A stretch of 6,033 nt of DNA, from assembly GCA_020723935.1 (NCBI GenBank), contig DYHY01000026.1, forward strand, positions 1 to 6,033, given 5' to 3'. Origin of the DNA: Candidatus Micrarchaeum sp. GTDB lineage: Archaea > SpSt-1190 > DYHY01. The notes below the pieces were generated by a model. It was not told where the DNA came from and did no database searches. It saw only the letters and a list, made by a program, of their open reading frames with translations. A program made the translations under genes and the position numbers. Positions 5,936 through 6,033 of this stretch are shown one piece after another (position 1 is the first letter of the stretch; each line of letters begins with the position of its first letter).

Positions 5936-5943
5936 TATATAAA
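5936..5943 (-). promoter_or_regulatory. Canonical archaeal TATA box for the lipid kinase gene
   Basis: On the minus strand this is TTTATATA, the best TATA box in the window. A start site about 26 bases downstream would fall near 5914, giving a leader of about six bases to the ATG at 5908. The ATG at 5932 would lie upstream of the transcription start and so would not be used from this promoter. Confidence 0.65.
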
Positions 5944-5947
5944 TATT

Positions 5948-5963
5948 ATTACTAAATAGTAAT
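5948..5963. promoter_or_regulatory. 16-base palindrome upstream of the lipid kinase TATA box, possible operator
   Basis: ATTACTA-AA-TAGTAAT is a perfect inverted repeat with 7-base arms. A third copy of ATTACTA in direct orientation occurs at 5931-5937, overlapping the edge of the TATA box, 17 bases away start to start. Half-sites on both sides of a TATA box would suit a transcription factor. The A/T-rich composition makes chance symmetry possible. Confidence 0.35.
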
Positions 5964-6033
5964 TAATTAGCCTCGGAAAGCGCCTTCCTGAAGGCAGCGC
6001 ACTGGCCGGCGGGATCCCCGTCGAAGGGCGTGA
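5963..6033 (-). CDS. C-terminal end of an unidentified gene (partial, enters from the right edge)
   Basis: Reading the minus strand from 6031 gives 22 codons ending in Asn and then TAA at 5965-5963. The residues include TPFDGDPAGQCAAFRKALSE. Third codon positions are mostly G or C (ACG, CCC, TTC, GAC, GGG, GCC, GGC, CAG, TGC), like the confirmed genes. The other two minus frames give Arg/Pro/Ser-rich strings. The GC-rich coding segment changes to the A/T-rich promoter exactly at the stop, which also supports it. The gene is upstream of, and in the same orientation as, the lipid kinase. Too little is visible to name a family. Confidence 0.5.
   Translation of the reverse strand, partial: TPFDGDPAGQCAAFRKALSEAN

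Noticed and set aside
5982-5995. GCCTTC-CT-GAAGGC inverted repeat
   Set aside because: The loop is only two bases and it lies within the likely coding end of the partial gene at the right edge. There is no adjacent T-run to suggest a terminator.
1-6033. CRISPR array, tRNA, rRNA or insertion sequence
   Set aside because: No regularly spaced repeats, no tRNA-like conserved arm sequences, no rRNA motifs and no transposase or terminal repeats were seen.

Overview
The window reads as GC-rich archaeal DNA. Every promoter I can support is a short A/T-rich TATA-like box in otherwise GC-rich sequence. At three genes the box centre lies about 25-28 bases before the chosen ATG, which is the geometry of leaderless or nearly leaderless archaeal transcripts. 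Coding strands favour AGG for Arg and ATA or ATC for Ile, and use ATG starts. Genes inside transcripts have AGGAGG-type ribosome sites. The lineage (for example a DPANN or Thermoplasmata-like uncultivated archaeon) cannot be fixed from the sequence.

Layout, left to right. (1) Positions 1-386, minus strand, hold the N-terminal 128 residues of a ferredoxin-NAD(P) reductase-like flavoprotein that runs off the left edge. (2) A 107-base divergent intergenic region (387-493) carries one TATA-like box for each direction. (3) The plus strand from 494 to 2386 holds a B12-binding radical SAM protein followed by two small membrane proteins (1959-2204 and 2171-2386). The radical SAM frame has no stop codon at its expected end. 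It stays open through the second gene and joins the third gene in frame, giving a nominal 630-codon ORF. I think this results from a one-base frame disturbance in a G-rich tract at 1936-1955, not from a real fusion. (4) The minus strand from 2399 to 4565 holds an ABC exporter operon, ATPase first and then a large ABC-2-type permease, with a promoter placed for leaderless ATPase translation. It converges on the plus-strand genes with only 12 bases between the stops. (5) The minus strand from 4613 to about 5908 holds a diacylglycerol-kinase-family lipid kinase with an extra segment between its two nucleotide-binding motifs. Its promoter is an A/T island at 5909-5968 with a repeated ATTACTA motif. 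(6) Minus strand 5963-6033 is the last 22 codons of another gene.

How the genes may work together: five of the intact genes are membrane or lipid related (two small membrane proteins, a two-component ABC exporter, a lipid kinase) and sit beside a class B radical SAM enzyme. Class B radical SAM enzymes include lipid-modifying ones in archaea, so a membrane-lipid modification or export theme is possible. However, three or more separate transcripts are involved and nothing in the sequence proves a shared pathway. No CRISPR array, insertion sequence, tRNA, rRNA or origin was seen.
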